A stretch of 64,000 nucleotides of DNA from Rhynchopus sp. YZ270_cl-10 (GCA_964035575.1 OZ037875.1:310001-374000), one strand, 5' to 3'; positions 10,621 through 21,745 are shown, counted from the first letter of the stretch. The notes: generated by a model not told the origin, from the letters alone. Program-made: numbers and translations.

Positions 10621-10782
10621 TTTTAGAACATTGTTTTTTGGAGATACTGTGCGAAGTGTGAAAAAGGGGGAGGGTATTAGAAAAATATGCATGCTTTTTT
10701 TGTTCTAACTCTCTAATACAGACCGGGGAAACTCTCCGAAAGAAACAGAAAAAAAGGTACATCCAAGGCTTAACCCACAATA

Positions 10783-11682
10783 CTACACAGAGGGCGCGCT
10801 ACTGTTGACCGAGAAGAGTGATATGGTGTCCATCTGGCGTTTTGGGGGTGCCCCGTGGAACTCTAAGGGTCGCTGCTGCTGCTGCTGCTTCTGCTGCTGC
10901 CCCCTTTCCATCTCCCTCGACTCCCTCCCTTGAGGAGGGTGCTGTATCGCAACGACGCCCCCCTCACCCTGCAACCGCCCTACACACTCCTCGGCTAATC
11001 CCAGGGCAACGTGCTCCAGCTGTTCCGTTACCGCATTGAGAAGCCCCTCCCTGCAGGCACGTTGACGTTCCTCCTCACGCACCCCAATGCCCCCTCCGCA
11101 CGCACCACACGGCACCTCCCACGGGACCCCACCCTCCCCACCCACCTCCTCGACACGCCTTTCCTCCAACCCCCGCAGCCGTTCCTGCAGCACGCCACAC
11201 CGCACCTCGCCCTCCCAATACCGCTGTACTGCGGCAGCTTCTTGCATAGCAAAACGCTCCTGCTGTGCGGACAGCGTGGCGGCCATGGTGGCTAGGGCCT
11301 CCCTCTGTAACGCCGCTTCCCATGCACCACGTGCCACTTCCTCTGCGAGAAGAAGCGACTCCGGCGCAACATCTTCTGAAGCAGTAGACGGCGCTGATGG
11401 TGCGCTGGTTGAAGATGATGACGACGACGACGAAGAGGAGGAAGAGGAAGAGGAAGGCGAATCTTCTTCTGGTGGAGGTGGCGGAGGAGGAGGTGACGGT
11501 GTGCGGGTAGCGCTGTCTGGTTGAACCACAGAAGGGGAAGAAGAAGAAGAAAACGCGAGAAGGCTTAACTCCCGATATACCTCACCATTGTGCCTGGTCC
11601 GGGAAGTCCAGTCGGTTGTAAGCGGTGAAGATGCTGACATAGGTTGTGTCTCCAGTACCTTCTCTCCATTCGGTACGGCCAT
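10783..11682 (-). CDS. Low-complexity coiled-coil protein
   Basis: A 299-residue hypothetical protein. The first ATG in frame is at 11682 (MAVPNGEK); the open frame above it has only a TTG. Features: a polyproline run (about 64-71), a 15-residue polyserine run (about 77-91), an Ala/Glu-rich helical segment predicted to form a coiled coil (about 110-180), a CGACGGG Cys/Gly cluster (192-198) and a Gln/Lys-rich tract (262-270). It follows the cysteine-rich membrane protein gene on the same strand. No catalytic motif seen; a scaffold role is only a guess. Confidence 0.55.
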   Translation of the reverse strand: MAVPNGEKVLETQPMSASSPLTTDWTSRTRHNGEVYRELSLLAFSSSSSPSVVQPDSATRTPSPPPPPPPPEEDSPSSSSSSSSSSSSSSSTSAPSAPSTASEDVAPESLLLAEEVARGAWEAALQREALATMAATLSAQQERFAMQEAAAVQRYWEGEVRCGVLQERLRGLEERRVEEVGGEGGVPWEVPCGACGGGIGVREEERQRACREGLLNAVTEQLEHVALGLAEECVGRLQGEGGVVAIQHPPQGRESREMERGQQQKQQQQQRPLEFHGAPPKRQMDTISLFSVNSSAPSV

Positions 11683-11898
11683 TTGACACTGTGTAACACT
11701 CAATCCCAAATTTTTGTCCAAACTGGGTATTTTTTTAAATAAAGAACAACTATTCAAAACCGTAAAATTCTTGCTTTAATTGATTTTTCTGGTAAAACCT
11801 ATGAACACGCAAAAAAAATCGACCAGATTCGTTGAGTGACTAAAACCCAATCACCCATAGAGAGAGAGACCCAAAACGGTGATTTTCCCTGTAATTCC

Positions 11899-12059
11899 TT
11901 AAGGAATTGCCTTTGCCATTTGAAAAAATATTATGACCGCAAAAATGGCAACATGTAATCTGTGATGCTCAAAAGTGCAAAATTCTTGCTCCAATGGATT
12001 CTCCGGGTATATATTGTACCTGGAGAATATGCTCATATCACTCTTCAGACCATCTGGGG
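11899..12059 (-). pseudogene. Conserved peptide-coding fragment beside a satellite array (copy 1)
   Basis: Read on the minus strand, this flank encodes TPDGLKSD...YNI.P.NPL..EF.TFEHHR. A second locus at 63285-63420 encodes TPGGLKSD...YNI.P.NPL..EY.TFDHHR, and a third at 52560-52606 keeps EFCTFDHHRL. In all three the segment abuts a simple-sequence array. I do not recognise the protein; it may be a piece of a mobile-element gene. Confidence 0.5.
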
Positions 12060-12073
12060 TATGGTCACACACA

Positions 12074-12339
12074 GGTAGTATACACAGTATACACAGTATA
12101 CACAGTATACACAGTATACACAGTATACACAGTATACACAGTATACACAGTATACACAGTATACACAGTATACACAGTATACACAGTATACACAGTATAC
12201 ACAGTATACACAGTATACACAGTATACACAGTATACACAGTATACACAGTATACACAGTATACACAGTATACACAGTATACACAGTATACACAGTATACA
12301 CAGTATACACAGTATACACAGTATACACAGTATACACAG
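12074..12339. repeat. 9-bp satellite (TACACAGTA)n
   Basis: About 29 nearly perfect units. The same 9-mer forms a larger array at 62813-63283. The long frames through it are artefacts of a unit length divisible by three. Confidence 0.97.
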
Positions 12340-12350
12340 GGGATTGGGAG

Positions 12351-12936
12351 TACAGTACAGTACAGTACAGTACAGTACAGTACAGTACAGTACAGTACAG
12401 TACAGTACAGTACAGTACAGTACAGTACAGTACAGTACAGTACAGTACAGTACAGTACAGTACAGTACAGTACAGTACAGTACAGTACAGTACAGTACAG
12501 TACAGTACAGTACAGTACAGTACAGTACAGTACAGTACAGTACAGTACAGTACAGTACAGTACAGTACAGTACAGTACAGTACAGTACAGTACAGTACAG
12601 TACAGTACAGTACAGTACAGTACAGTACAGTACAGTACAGTACAGTACAGTACAGTACAGTACAGTACAGTACAGTACAGTACAGTACAGTACAGTACAG
12701 TACAGTACAGTACAGTACAGTACAGTACAGTACAGTACAGTACAGTACAGTACAGTACAGTACAGTACAGTACAGTACAGTACAGTACAGTACAGTACAG
12801 TACAGTACAGTACAGTACAGTACAGTACAGTACAGTACAGTACAGTACAGTACAGTACAGTACAGTACAGTACAGTACAGTACAGTACAGTACAGTACAG
12901 TACAGTACAGTACAGTACAGTACAGTACAGTACAGT
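12351..12936. repeat. 5-bp satellite (TACAG)n
   Basis: About 117 uninterrupted units, separated from the 9-bp array by an 11-bp spacer. Homogeneous along its whole length, so either young or constantly re-homogenised. Confidence 0.97.
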
Positions 12937-13502
12937 GCGATTCACATATCAGACAAGATCTCGTTAGGCGTATACTTCTGGGCCTCGTTCACTTAATAAA
13001 CCACAGATGCAATTTTTTGAGCCTACGGCCCCGCATTTAACTCATTTCGATCCGCTGATTTCAATCCCAAAAAATATTTCAAAAAAATATTTCTGGTGTG
13101 GCACCTTAACCGATTCTCCGTGGTTCTACCCGTTGTCCCTCCGTAAAGGGGGGGTATGGATGTTGGAAAACAGGCCTTCATATGGGTCGGTTTCAAAACC
13201 CCCCCCCCCCACACTTTTTTCCACACTGACTTTTTTGAGTTCTGTGTGTAGTAGGACCTGATAGGGTCCCAGAAACACCCCTGAACACACTCTCAGCAGG
13301 GTTTTGGGTGGTTTTGGGGTGAAATGCACTTTTTTTTGACCATTTTTATGGTATTTTCAGGCTATTTTAGGTCATTTTCAGGCTATTTTGGCCTATTTTC
13401 ACTGTATGACCGGGGTTTCGAGTTTTATGCCGTTTGAGCACCAACAGGTGCCACGAAACACCCCAGTACCGGTTTTGTGGGTCTCCTGTGGGGTTTTGTG
13501 GG
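12937..13502. other. Intergenic, T- and C-rich
   Basis: No supported gene. Contains short repeats of the type GGCTATTTTGG/GGTCATTTTC (about 13350-13400), similar in style to the centre of the palindrome at 7647. Confidence 0.35.
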
Positions 13503-13973
13503 CGATTTATTTAGTGGAGTAACTAATTAGTAATCGTATTCTCGGACAAAAATTCGGGACGAGGTGTTAGATAATTCCCCTGTATTTTACTAAGGGAAAA
13601 TCCCTAGTAAAATACAGGCAAAAATCCAGGTAAAAATCACTTTGTCTCGATTTTTTAGTAAAAATACAGGGTGCAACGAAACCAGAAAAAAACTTCGCCA
13701 TTGGACGTTTCTGGGTTCCGAGCTTTTAACGCAAAAAAAACCTATTTTTTTTTCGCGAAATTTTTTGACTTAACACTGCTTGTGCTTAGAAAACCCGAAT
13801 TTTTTACCCTTCAAAATTGCATTTGAGGAACTCACAACGCGTCAAAACGAAAAGGTCGTTTTTGGCACTTTTAAAACCGGGCTCCGCTGAGTTCACCATA
13901 TTTTTGCTCGATTTATTTAGTGGAGTAACTAATTAGTAATCGTATTCTCGGACAAAAATTCGGGACGAGGTGT
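13503..13973. repeat. 65-bp direct repeats bracketing a 341-bp segment
   Basis: 13503-13567 and 13909-13973 are identical or nearly so (CGATTTATTTAGTGGAGTAA ... GACGAGGTGT). The segment between contains a strong hairpin at 13579-13618 (stem CCTGTATTTTAC). It could be a segmental duplication or a tiny element with terminal direct repeats. Confidence 0.75.
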
Positions 13974-14155
13974 AAAAAAACTCAGAAAAATTCCTTTGAG
14001 AGCTCTATTGCTCTCACAGAAGGCTGTGGTATTGGTGAAGGTGGAAAGATGAGGGGAAATGATCAAATTGTGTCAGCACTGTCCAGTATGATGAAATCTA
14101 TGCGGGTGAGTCGCCATCGTACACACCATTAAAGTGGAGTGGGAAGAATAACCTA

Positions 14156-14707
14156 TACACGACGGTGATGTAACGGGTGTTACAAGTGGAGTTACAAGTG
14201 AGTTACATGTAACTTTTGTTACATGTAACTCACTTGTAACCCACTTGTAACCCACCAGTTACAACCTGATTTTGCCTGTAATTCATGTATCCCACTTGTA
14301 ACTCACTTGTAACGGTTTTTCACTTGTAACGTTACAATTTTATTTTTCCTTCCTTCAAAACTACACACACAACGCTTTTTTGGTTTTTGGGAGACACACA
14401 AGGTGCCAGGTTCTATGATAAGCACGGAACCACCCTGCACCTGTTTGTCATATTGTTTCCCGTGCAATACATGGAGAAACGTTTCGCACTCGAAACAAGG
14501 GGCTTTTTGATAAAAATTAGCGAAATACAAAAACCAGCGCGTGTGGAAGAAAAAAGGAGAGGAAAATATTTTTTCTGATTCAAAGTGGTGTTTACGTTTT
14601 GGGTACGGGGCGGAGAATAAAATCTGTTCGATAAAAGAAACGCGAGCTTATTGTTTTATCTTGTTCAGTAACTTCACTTGTAATGTACTGTACATCACCG
14701 TCGTGTA
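14156..14707. mobile_element. MITE with 17-bp perfect terminal inverted repeats
   Basis: TACACGACGGTGATGTA at 14156-14172 is the exact reverse complement of 14691-14707. Internal subterminal repeats of GTTACAAGTG / CACTTGTAAC type follow, including a hairpin GTTACAAGTGAGTTACATG with its inverse around 14200. If the outer TA is the target duplication, the element starts CACGACGG, as in Tc1/mariner-type MITEs. Related copies lie at 51683-52010 and from 52044. No transposase frame. Confidence 0.8.
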
Positions 14708-15777
14708 CTGGTATTTCGGAGGGGGGGCCAAAATTGACATATTCTTGACTTTCAGGAACACCCTAATATTAGACTCAATAATAAAAGTTGACTTGAAATA
14801 CAAATCCCTCTCGTGAACAGTGTACCTTTTGGTACAATGACCGGGTGTACCGTAGGTGGACACCCAAACCATTATGTTCTACAATCCATTTCGTGGCTTA
14901 CATCTGATATAACTAATAAAGAGAGAGGGCGAGGGAGGGGGGAGGGTCTGTTTTGTTTTTTTTTTTTTGTTTTTCGGTCAAGAACCTTTGTTCCCTGTTT
15001 GTTTTTTGCTCTCCCGGGTGTGTGTCTGGTTTCTTTTGTATTTTTTTTTCTCAGATTTTTTTTAATACATTTAGGAATGCTCTCCCAGAAAGAGAAATAA
15101 AAAAAAAAAACAATTTTTTGAAAGGTGGAATGGGCCTCCCAATTCAGAGCTTTCAGTGGTAAAAAAAAAGAAAATAAAAGAGTGCACAAAAACTGGTAAG
15201 AGGATACTAAACGTCTCTTGCTTAGTCACCTATAAAAGAAAAAGAAAAAAGGAGGGGCGGGAGAGAAGGCATTGTGCAGGGCCAGATGCGGGCAAGATAT
15301 ATGCAATACCTAACTGTCGGGCACAGCACGTTGTACCAAACAAACCAAAAAAAAAAAAGAAAAAAAAGAAGTAGGTTCGCTCTACGAAGAAAGGGGTGGG
15401 GGGGCTAGAGTCTTTGTCCACAGTAGAAGTGGACTAAAATCCGGCAAAAAAAAAGGTATACTTTCTCCGTAGAACGATCCTACTGACACTGCCTATATTT
15501 TCGCCCGTTTGAACCGGCAAAAAAAAAAAGAAAGTTTTTTTTTTTTCACACGAGGCAGAGGAAAAAGAGGGGGCTGTCTGGTGTGAATCTACATTCAGAA
15601 ATTCGACTCTTCCCGCGCGCAGCACCTGTTCGGTGCATAAAAACGGTTATTTGTATTATCTATGTGAGCTCCACTGCTGTCGATTCACTGGCCAAAACAA
15701 AAAACTCATAACATATTAACAGGGAAGCGGAAGAAGAGGGGAAAAAGGGGCGAGGGAGGGGGGGTTTAGCCTTCTGT
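14708..15777. other. Intergenic; dispersed repeat near 14790-14890
   Basis: The block CAGTGTACCTT..GGTACAATGACCGG.TGTACC at about 14815-14855 recurs at 53385-53420, 53665-53700 and 59550-59585. The remainder is T- and A-rich with no supported gene, and lies downstream of the first calmodulin gene. Confidence 0.5.
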
Positions 15778-16375
15778 CTACTTGGACATCATCATCTTCA
15801 CGAACTCCTCGTAGTTGATCTGGCCGTCTCCGTCAACGTCCGCCTCACGGATCATCTCATCAACCTCCTCGTCAGTCAGTTTCTCTCCAAGGTTCGTCAT
15901 CACGTGACGGAGCTCTGCTGCGGAGATGAAGCCCTGCAGGTGTGGTGGTGTGGGGAGGAAGAAGGGTGAGGGGTGAGGGGTGAAGGGAGAGAGGGGTGAA
16001 GGAAAATACACAGCGAAGTGCTGCTCGAGCAAGTTTGAGGAGAAATAAGGGAAGTAGAACATAAAATGCATCTGTACATACGTTTCCGTCCTTGTCGAAC
16101 ACACGGAAGGCCTCCTTGATCTCCTCCTCAGTGTCGGTGTCGTGCATCTTGCGCGACATCAGTGTCAGGAACTCGGGGAAGTCAATCGAGCCAGACCCGT
16201 CCTGGTCGACCTCGTTGATCATGTCCTGCAGCTCCGCCTCCGTGGGGTTCTGTCCCAGGGAGCGCATCACGGTGCCAAGCTCCTTCGTGGTGATGGTGCC
16301 GTCACCGTCCTTGTCGAACAGGGAGAACGCCTCCTTGAACTCCGCAATCTGCTCGTGGGTCATCTGGTCGGCCAT
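15778..16375 (-). CDS. CaM: Calmodulin (copy 1), two exons
   Basis: Exons 16082-16375 (98 codons) and 15778-15933 (51 codons plus TAG) join to a canonical 149-residue calmodulin. The 148-nt intron has GTATGT and CTGCAG ends and falls in phase 0 inside the third EF-hand loop (DKDGN | GFIS). All four loops have intact Asp/Asn/Glu ligands: [36 protein letters not shown] and [12 protein letters not shown]. The protein is a cytosolic Ca2+ sensor. The protein is identical to those of copies 2, 4, 5 and 6. A long AGGAAC array lies ~50 bp upstream of the ATG. Confidence 0.98.
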
Positions 16376-16423
16376 TGTGGTGTGTTAAGAAGAATGTAAC
16401 TTAGCGTCTGTGGGGTGGTGTGT

Positions 16424-16625
16424 ACAGGAACAGGAACAGGAACAGGAACAGGAACAGGAACAGGAACAGGAACAGGAACAGGAACAGGAACAGGAACAGG
16501 AACAGGAACAGGAACAGGAACAGGAACAGGAACAGGAACAGGAACAGGAACAGGAACAGGAACAGGAACAGGAACAGGAACAGGAACAGGAACAGGAACA
16601 GGAACAGGAACAGGAATAGGAACAA
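16424..16625. repeat. (AGGAAC)n array upstream of calmodulin copy 1
   Basis: About 33 hexamer units, one with a substitution near the distal end. It occupies the position just upstream of the calmodulin ATG (16375) that carries such an array in every copy. The QEQEQE and LFLFLF frames through it are artefacts. Confidence 0.97.
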
Positions 16626-16747
16626 GTTCTTCACTTCTTCACTTCGAAAGCGGTAAGGACACACGCTTCGTGAGATACGTCTTCCTCTTGCTACCAACCC
16701 TGAGATGACAACACACAACAAGAACGGGGCGACATAGCTTTGTTTAT

Positions 16748-16940
16748 TACCGACCCTCCCCCGTGAAATTGTCTCCCCCAAAAACCGCTATTTTGCCTCG
16801 ACGGACAATTTCAAGGGGGTCAGAGGGGGGGCAATTTCGGTTTGAGACATTGGTGTCTGGTGTGGATTACGTACTAGACATTGCCCCCCTCCCCCCACTT
16901 TTTCCCCCAGGGGGGACAAGTTCACGGGGGAGGGTCGGTA
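16748..16940. mobile_element. 193-bp MITE with 20-bp perfect terminal inverted repeats
   Basis: TACCGACCCTCCCCCGTGAA at 16748-16767 is the exact reverse complement of 16921-16940. The outer TA on each side fits a TA target duplication, leaving CCGACCC termini. It lies between the calmodulin array and the Ubl-WD40 gene. A different MITE (47252-47669) occupies almost the same place next to calmodulin copy 5. Confidence 0.85.
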
Positions 16941-17586
16941 CTAAAATAATATGTTCGGCCGTACAAAAGTTGGGCACGTTGGGAACGTTGTACAGTCCAA
17001 CATTTTTGCTTTTACGGTATGTGTTTGCAAACAAAGGAAAACTTGAAAACGTTAGTTTTTCTTTCTTTTTCACTGTAACCTACCGGAGTAGGCGCGACTA
17101 CGTATTTTCAAAAGTTTCAATTCAGGAGAACGGAAACCATTTGAGAGGGCGAAACACATCAGAATCCTAAAGTTGGGCCCTAAATCGAAATGATCTTAAA
17201 CACACAGATGTGTGGTACGACAGGTAGAGGGGGTAAAAAGCATAGCGTTGTGCACCTGGCTACCTCAAATGGGAGAAATGGGGGACATGGGGGAAGTGAG
17301 AGAAGTGAGTCCACACACAGATTGGGCCACATTCCGTACTGAGGGAGTGCCAACACTTATTATGAATACTATTACACATAGCTGTGTGGTACGTCGTGGT
17401 CTAAGGATAGAACAACACAAGAACGCACAAAACGTTGCAGTAATTCTCATGGATACTTTTGCCTTGAAGGCAGAGGGTTAATTCCCACGCAGTTCCCACA
17501 CAAAATTCTAGAAACTGACGGGTGTAAACTAAAAACATAATAAAGAGGAGGGCGAACACCTCAAACGGGAAAATACACGTCTCTCT

Positions 17587-18813
17587 CTAGCAACACTGAC
17601 ACCCCTTGTCTCTTGACTGGGACTGCGGACGTCTTTGCTGTTGCGTTTGGGACGCTGACGGTGCTGGTGCACTTCTTGGGGAAGCGAGGGTTCTGACGGA
17701 GATATCGCAAACGCCCGCGCACACTGCAGTCTTCATGCTGCGTGAGACAGCAAACCAGTAGATACCCCAAGTCTCGTTGTGGATGATGTCGCAGATGCCT
17801 GTGGCCAGGTTCCAGCGACGCAGGCTTTCACCACGGTCGCAGGACAGCACATAGCCGCCACACATGCTGAACGAAATGTATGAAACAGACCGTTCGTGTC
17901 CACTTAAGCGATGACGTATCTGTCCATCCTCAACCGAACAGACAAACACCACAGATCCATGCGAGAGAGCAACCAACCCCGAGCACGGAGAGAACGCAGG
18001 AGCGGGTTGCAGAAACCAGAGGACACTCTGCACAGGGACAGTGAACACCTTGACGAGAGAGAGCGTCTCCAGGTCGAGCAGCTGCAGGCCGGTATGGAGG
18101 CACGCAACCCACCGAGCACAGGGCGACACCGTCACGTGGCAGGCAGGCACCTCCGCACGCGCCAGACACACACCTTCAAGGCTGAACACCCTGACGCTGC
18201 ACCGGCACCCAACAACAACCCTCTCAGGTGCGCCTGTCATGGAGAGCAACTTGCCGCAGCAGTCAAGCGCAGGGGTGAAGGAGACCTGCTCCTCTGTGCT
18301 CTCCGTCGACATGATGTGGACGGACGTGTCGGTCAGGTAGGCGAAGTGTTGCTCCGATATCATCGCAACTGCAGTGGCGACAATGTGCGGTGCGAGGCGT
18401 GCGACGGTGGTGGACGTGCCGGTGACGAGGTCTGTCTGGATGATTTTGTCTCCAGCTGTTTTGTCGAATCTCAGACAGTAGCGTCTTCCAGAGGACAAGG
18501 CCACAATGCGCTTCTCATAGTCGCCTAGGTGCTGGGGACTCTTCCAGCTTGCGGAGACATCCTCGATGTGCGGCACCTCCGTCCGCACCTCAGCAAGAAG
18601 CGTGTCGCCACTGCACAGCCCCGTCCCAGACACAGCATCCCCGTCGCCGCCCAGCAGCACCCTGCCCTCACCCCCCTGCTGCCACAACTGCGGCAGTGCA
18701 CCCAGCTGCAACACCTCCCCCACACGCTCCCTCACGTCCAGCACCGTAGCACCTTCCTCCACCTCCACGATGTGCACATTACCGGACAGAACACACGTCA
18801 CGTGCACCTCCAT
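17587..18813 (-). CDS. Ubiquitin-like/WD40-propeller protein, GCQCC subfamily (copy A)
   Basis: 408 residues. Start MEVHVTCVLSG at 18813 is chosen because it is the only start shared by all paralogs; the frame is open further upstream. Residues 1-78 have the strand/helix pattern of a beta-grasp (ubiquitin-like) fold. The remainder reads as degenerate WD40 blades; the clearest is 305-339 (GHERSV...F..CGGYVLSCD...LRRWNLATG). Residues 380-400 are a Ser/Gln/Arg linker, and the protein ends DKGCQCC, a Rab-like double-cysteine terminus suited to geranylgeranylation or palmitoylation. It heads a tandem array with a unit of ~2085 bp (A, B, C, D). Function unknown. Confidence 0.82.
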   Translation of the reverse strand: MEVHVTCVLSGNVHIVEVEEGATVLDVRERVGEVLQLGALPQLWQQGGEGRVLLGGDGDAVSGTGLCSGDTLLAEVRTEVPHIEDVSASWKSPQHLGDYEKRIVALSSGRRYCLRFDKTAGDKIIQTDLVTGTSTTVARLAPHIVATAVAMISEQHFAYLTDTSVHIMSTESTEEQVSFTPALDCCGKLLSMTGAPERVVVGCRCSVRVFSLEGVCLARAEVPACHVTVSPCARWVACLHTGLQLLDLETLSLVKVFTVPVQSVLWFLQPAPAFSPCSGLVALSHGSVVFVCSVEDGQIRHRLSGHERSVSYISFSMCGGYVLSCDRGESLRRWNLATGICDIIHNETWGIYWFAVSRSMKTAVCAGVCDISVRTLASPRSAPAPSASQTQQQRRPQSQSRDKGCQCC

Positions 18814-19659
18814 TCCTTTGTGTTGTGTGGGGGCTGTGGGTGGATGATAATAAAGAAACCCATAGGCAACCCGTTTAGCAAGGTGTGTGATGCCACAACT
18901 GCTGCAACTTGAATAATGTACCTCCCTCGTGCTCACAGCTTATCTGCTATCGCTATTGTTGTTTGATGCAAAGCAAACTGCATTGAACACACAACCCCAA
19001 CCCCCAACAACCCGTAGAATGTTCAGCCAACGTTACATTATTTCAACACCACAACGCCCAGATGACCCACAAGCAGATTGGAGGTTTTCGGTATGTGTTT
19101 GCAAACAAAGGAAAATTTGAAAACGTTGGTTTTTCTTTCTTTTTCACTGTAACCTACCGGAGTAGGCGCGACTAAGTATTTTCAAAAGTTTCAATTCAGG
19201 AGAACGGAAACCATTTGAGAGGGCGAAACACATCAGAATCCTAAAGTTGGGCCCTAAATCGAAATCATATTAAACACACAGATGTGCGGTACGACAGGTA
19301 GAGGGGGTAAAAAGCATAGCGTTGTGCACCTGGCTACCTCAAATGGGAGAAATGGGGGACATGGGGGAAACGAGAGAAATGAGTCCACACACAGATTGGG
19401 CCACATTCCACTCCCTCAGTATGCAACACTGATTATGAATACTATTACACATAGCTGTGTGGTACGTCGTGGTCTAAGGATAGAACAACACAAGAACTCA
19501 CAAAACGTTGCAGTAATTCTCATGGATACTTTTGCCTTGAAGGCAGAGGGTTAATTCCCACGCAGTTCCCACACAAAATTCTAGAAACTGACGGGTGTAA
19601 ACTAAAAACACAATAAAGAGGAGGGCGAACACCTCAAACGGGAAAATGCACGTCTCTCT
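18814..19659. repeat. Shared intergenic part of the 2.09-kb tandem unit
   Basis: This spacer between copies A and B recurs between B/C and C/D and downstream of A, J and K. It includes the conserved blocks GTATGTGTTTGCAAACAAAG, GAGTAGGCGCGACTA and CCTAAAGTTGGGCCC. Plus-strand frames of about 90 codons in it change frame between copies, so I do not call a gene. Confidence 0.8.
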
Positions 19660-20898
19660 CTAGCAACACTGACACCCCTTGTCTCTTGACTGGGACTGCG
19701 GACGTCTTTGCTGTTGCGTTTGGGACGCTGACGGTGCTGCGGCACTCCTTGGGGGAGACAGAGGGGAAGCGAGGCTTCTGACGAAGCACTCGTTGACGTC
19801 CACGCACACTACAGTCCTCATGCTGCGTGAGACAGCAAACCAGTAGATACCCCACCGCTCCCTGTGGATGATGTCGCAGATGCCTGTGGCCAGGTTCCAG
19901 CGACGCAGGCTTTCCTCACCGTCGCACGACAGCACATAGCCGCCACACATGCTGAACGAAATGTGTGAAACAAACTGTTCCTGTCCACTGAAGCGATGAC
20001 GTATCTGTCCATCTTCAACTGAACAGACAAACACCACAGATCTATGCGAGAGAGCAACCAACCCCGAGCACGGAGAGAATGCAGGAGCACACTGCAAAAC
20101 ACGGCGGCCACTCTGCTCAGGGACAGTGAACACCTTGACGAGAGAGAGCGTCTCCAGGTCGAGCAGCTGCAGGCCGGTATGGAGGCACGCAACCCACCGA
20201 GCACAGGGCGACACCGTCACGTGGCAGGCAGGCACCTCCGCACGCGCCAGACACACACCTTCAAGGCTGAACACCCTGACGCTGCACTGGCACCCAACAA
20301 CAACCCTCTCAGGTGCGCCTGTCATGGAGAGCAACTTGCCGCAGCAGTCAAGCGCAGGGGTGAAGGAGACCTGCTCCTCTGTGCTCTCCGTCGACATGAT
20401 GTGGACGGACGTGTCGGTCAGGTAGGCGAAGTGTTGCTCCGATATCATCGCAACTGCAGTGGCGACGTCGTCCGGTGCGAGGCGTGTGATGGTGGTGGAC
20501 GTGCCGGTGACGAGGTCTGTCTGGATGATTTTGTCTCCAGCTGTTTTGTCGAATCTCAGACAGTAGCGTCTTCCAGAGGACAAGGCCACAATGCGCTTCT
20601 CACAGTCGCCTAGGTTCTGGGGACTCTTCCAGCTTGCGGAGACATCCTCGATGTGCGGCACCTCCGTCCGCACCTCAGCAAGAAGCGTGTCGCCACTGCA
20701 CAGCCCCGTCCCAGACACAGCATCCCCGTCGCCGCCCAGCAGCACCCTGCCCTCACCCCCCTGCTGCCACAACTGCGGCAGTGCACCCAGCTGCAACACC
20801 TCCCCCACACGCTCCCTCACATCCAGCACCGTCGCAGCTTCCTCCACCTCCACGATGTGCACATTACCGGACAGAACACACGTCACGTGCACCTCCAT
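19660..20898 (-). CDS. Ubiquitin-like/WD40-propeller protein, GCQCC subfamily (copy B)
   Basis: 412 residues from MEVHV at 20898. Residues 1-95 and the central block around 140-259 match copy A almost exactly, while the segments around 260-270, 303-333 and 345-385 differ. The C-terminal linker gains a few residues before the invariant GCQCC. The start-to-start distance to copy A is 2085 bp, the size of the tandem unit. Confidence 0.82.
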   Translation of the reverse strand: MEVHVTCVLSGNVHIVEVEEAATVLDVRERVGEVLQLGALPQLWQQGGEGRVLLGGDGDAVSGTGLCSGDTLLAEVRTEVPHIEDVSASWKSPQNLGDCEKRIVALSSGRRYCLRFDKTAGDKIIQTDLVTGTSTTITRLAPDDVATAVAMISEQHFAYLTDTSVHIMSTESTEEQVSFTPALDCCGKLLSMTGAPERVVVGCQCSVRVFSLEGVCLARAEVPACHVTVSPCARWVACLHTGLQLLDLETLSLVKVFTVPEQSGRRVLQCAPAFSPCSGLVALSHRSVVFVCSVEDGQIRHRFSGQEQFVSHISFSMCGGYVLSCDGEESLRRWNLATGICDIIHRERWGIYWFAVSRSMRTVVCVDVNECFVRSLASPLSPPRSAAAPSASQTQQQRRPQSQSRDKGCQCC

Positions 20899-21745
20899 TC
20901 CTTTGTGTTGTGTGGGGGCTGTGGGTGAATGATAATAAAGAAACCCATAGCCAACCCGTTTAGGAAGGTGTGTGATGCCACAACTGCTGCAACTTGAATA
21001 ATGTACCTCCCTCGTGCCTACAGCTTATCTGCTATCGCTATTGTTGTTTGATGCAAAGCAAACTGCATTGAACACACAACCCCAACCCCCAACAACCCGT
21101 AGCATGTTAAGGCAACGTTAACATTATTTCAACACCACAACGCCCAGATGACCCACAAGCAGATTGGAGGTTTTCGGTATGTGTTTGCAAACAAAGGAAC
21201 ACTTGAAAACGTTAGTTTTTCTTTCTTTTTCACTGTAACCTACCTGAGTAGGCGCGACTTAGTTTTTTCAAAAGTTTCAATTCAGGAGAACGGAAACTCT
21301 TTGAGAGGGCGAAACACATCAGAATCCTAAAGTTGGGCCCTAAATCGAAATGATCTTAAACACACAGATGTGTGGTACGACAGGTAGAGGGGGCAAAAAG
21401 CATAGCGTTGTGCACCTGGCTACCTCAAATGGGAGAAATGGGGGACATGGGGGAAACGAGAGAAATGAGTCCACACACAGATTGGGCCACATTCCACTCC
21501 CTCAGTATGCAACACTGATTATGAATACTATTACACATAGCTGTGTGGTACGTCGTGGTCTAAGGATAGAACAACACAAGAACTCACAAAACGTTGCAGT
21601 AATTCTCATGGATACTTTTGCCTTGAAGGCAGAGGGTTAATTCCCACGCAGTTCCCACACAAAATTCTAGAAACTGACGGGTGTAAACTAAAAACATAAT
21701 AAAGAGGAGGGCGAACACCTCAAACGGGAAAATACACGTCTCTCT

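Noticed and set aside
11899-13040. 330-348-residue repetitive proteins on both strands
   Set aside because: Frames through 9-bp and 5-bp satellites; only the short conserved flank looks protein-derived.
16401-16781. LFLFLF/QEQEQE/TGTGTG frames through AGGAAC arrays (also at 38.7, 46.9 and 51.0 kb)
   Set aside because: All frames of a perfect hexamer array are open; they are upstream non-coding DNA of calmodulin genes.
19282-19554. ~90-residue plus-strand frames in each Ubl-WD40 spacer
   Set aside because: Copies shift frame relative to each other between conserved DNA blocks, which is not expected for a real protein.
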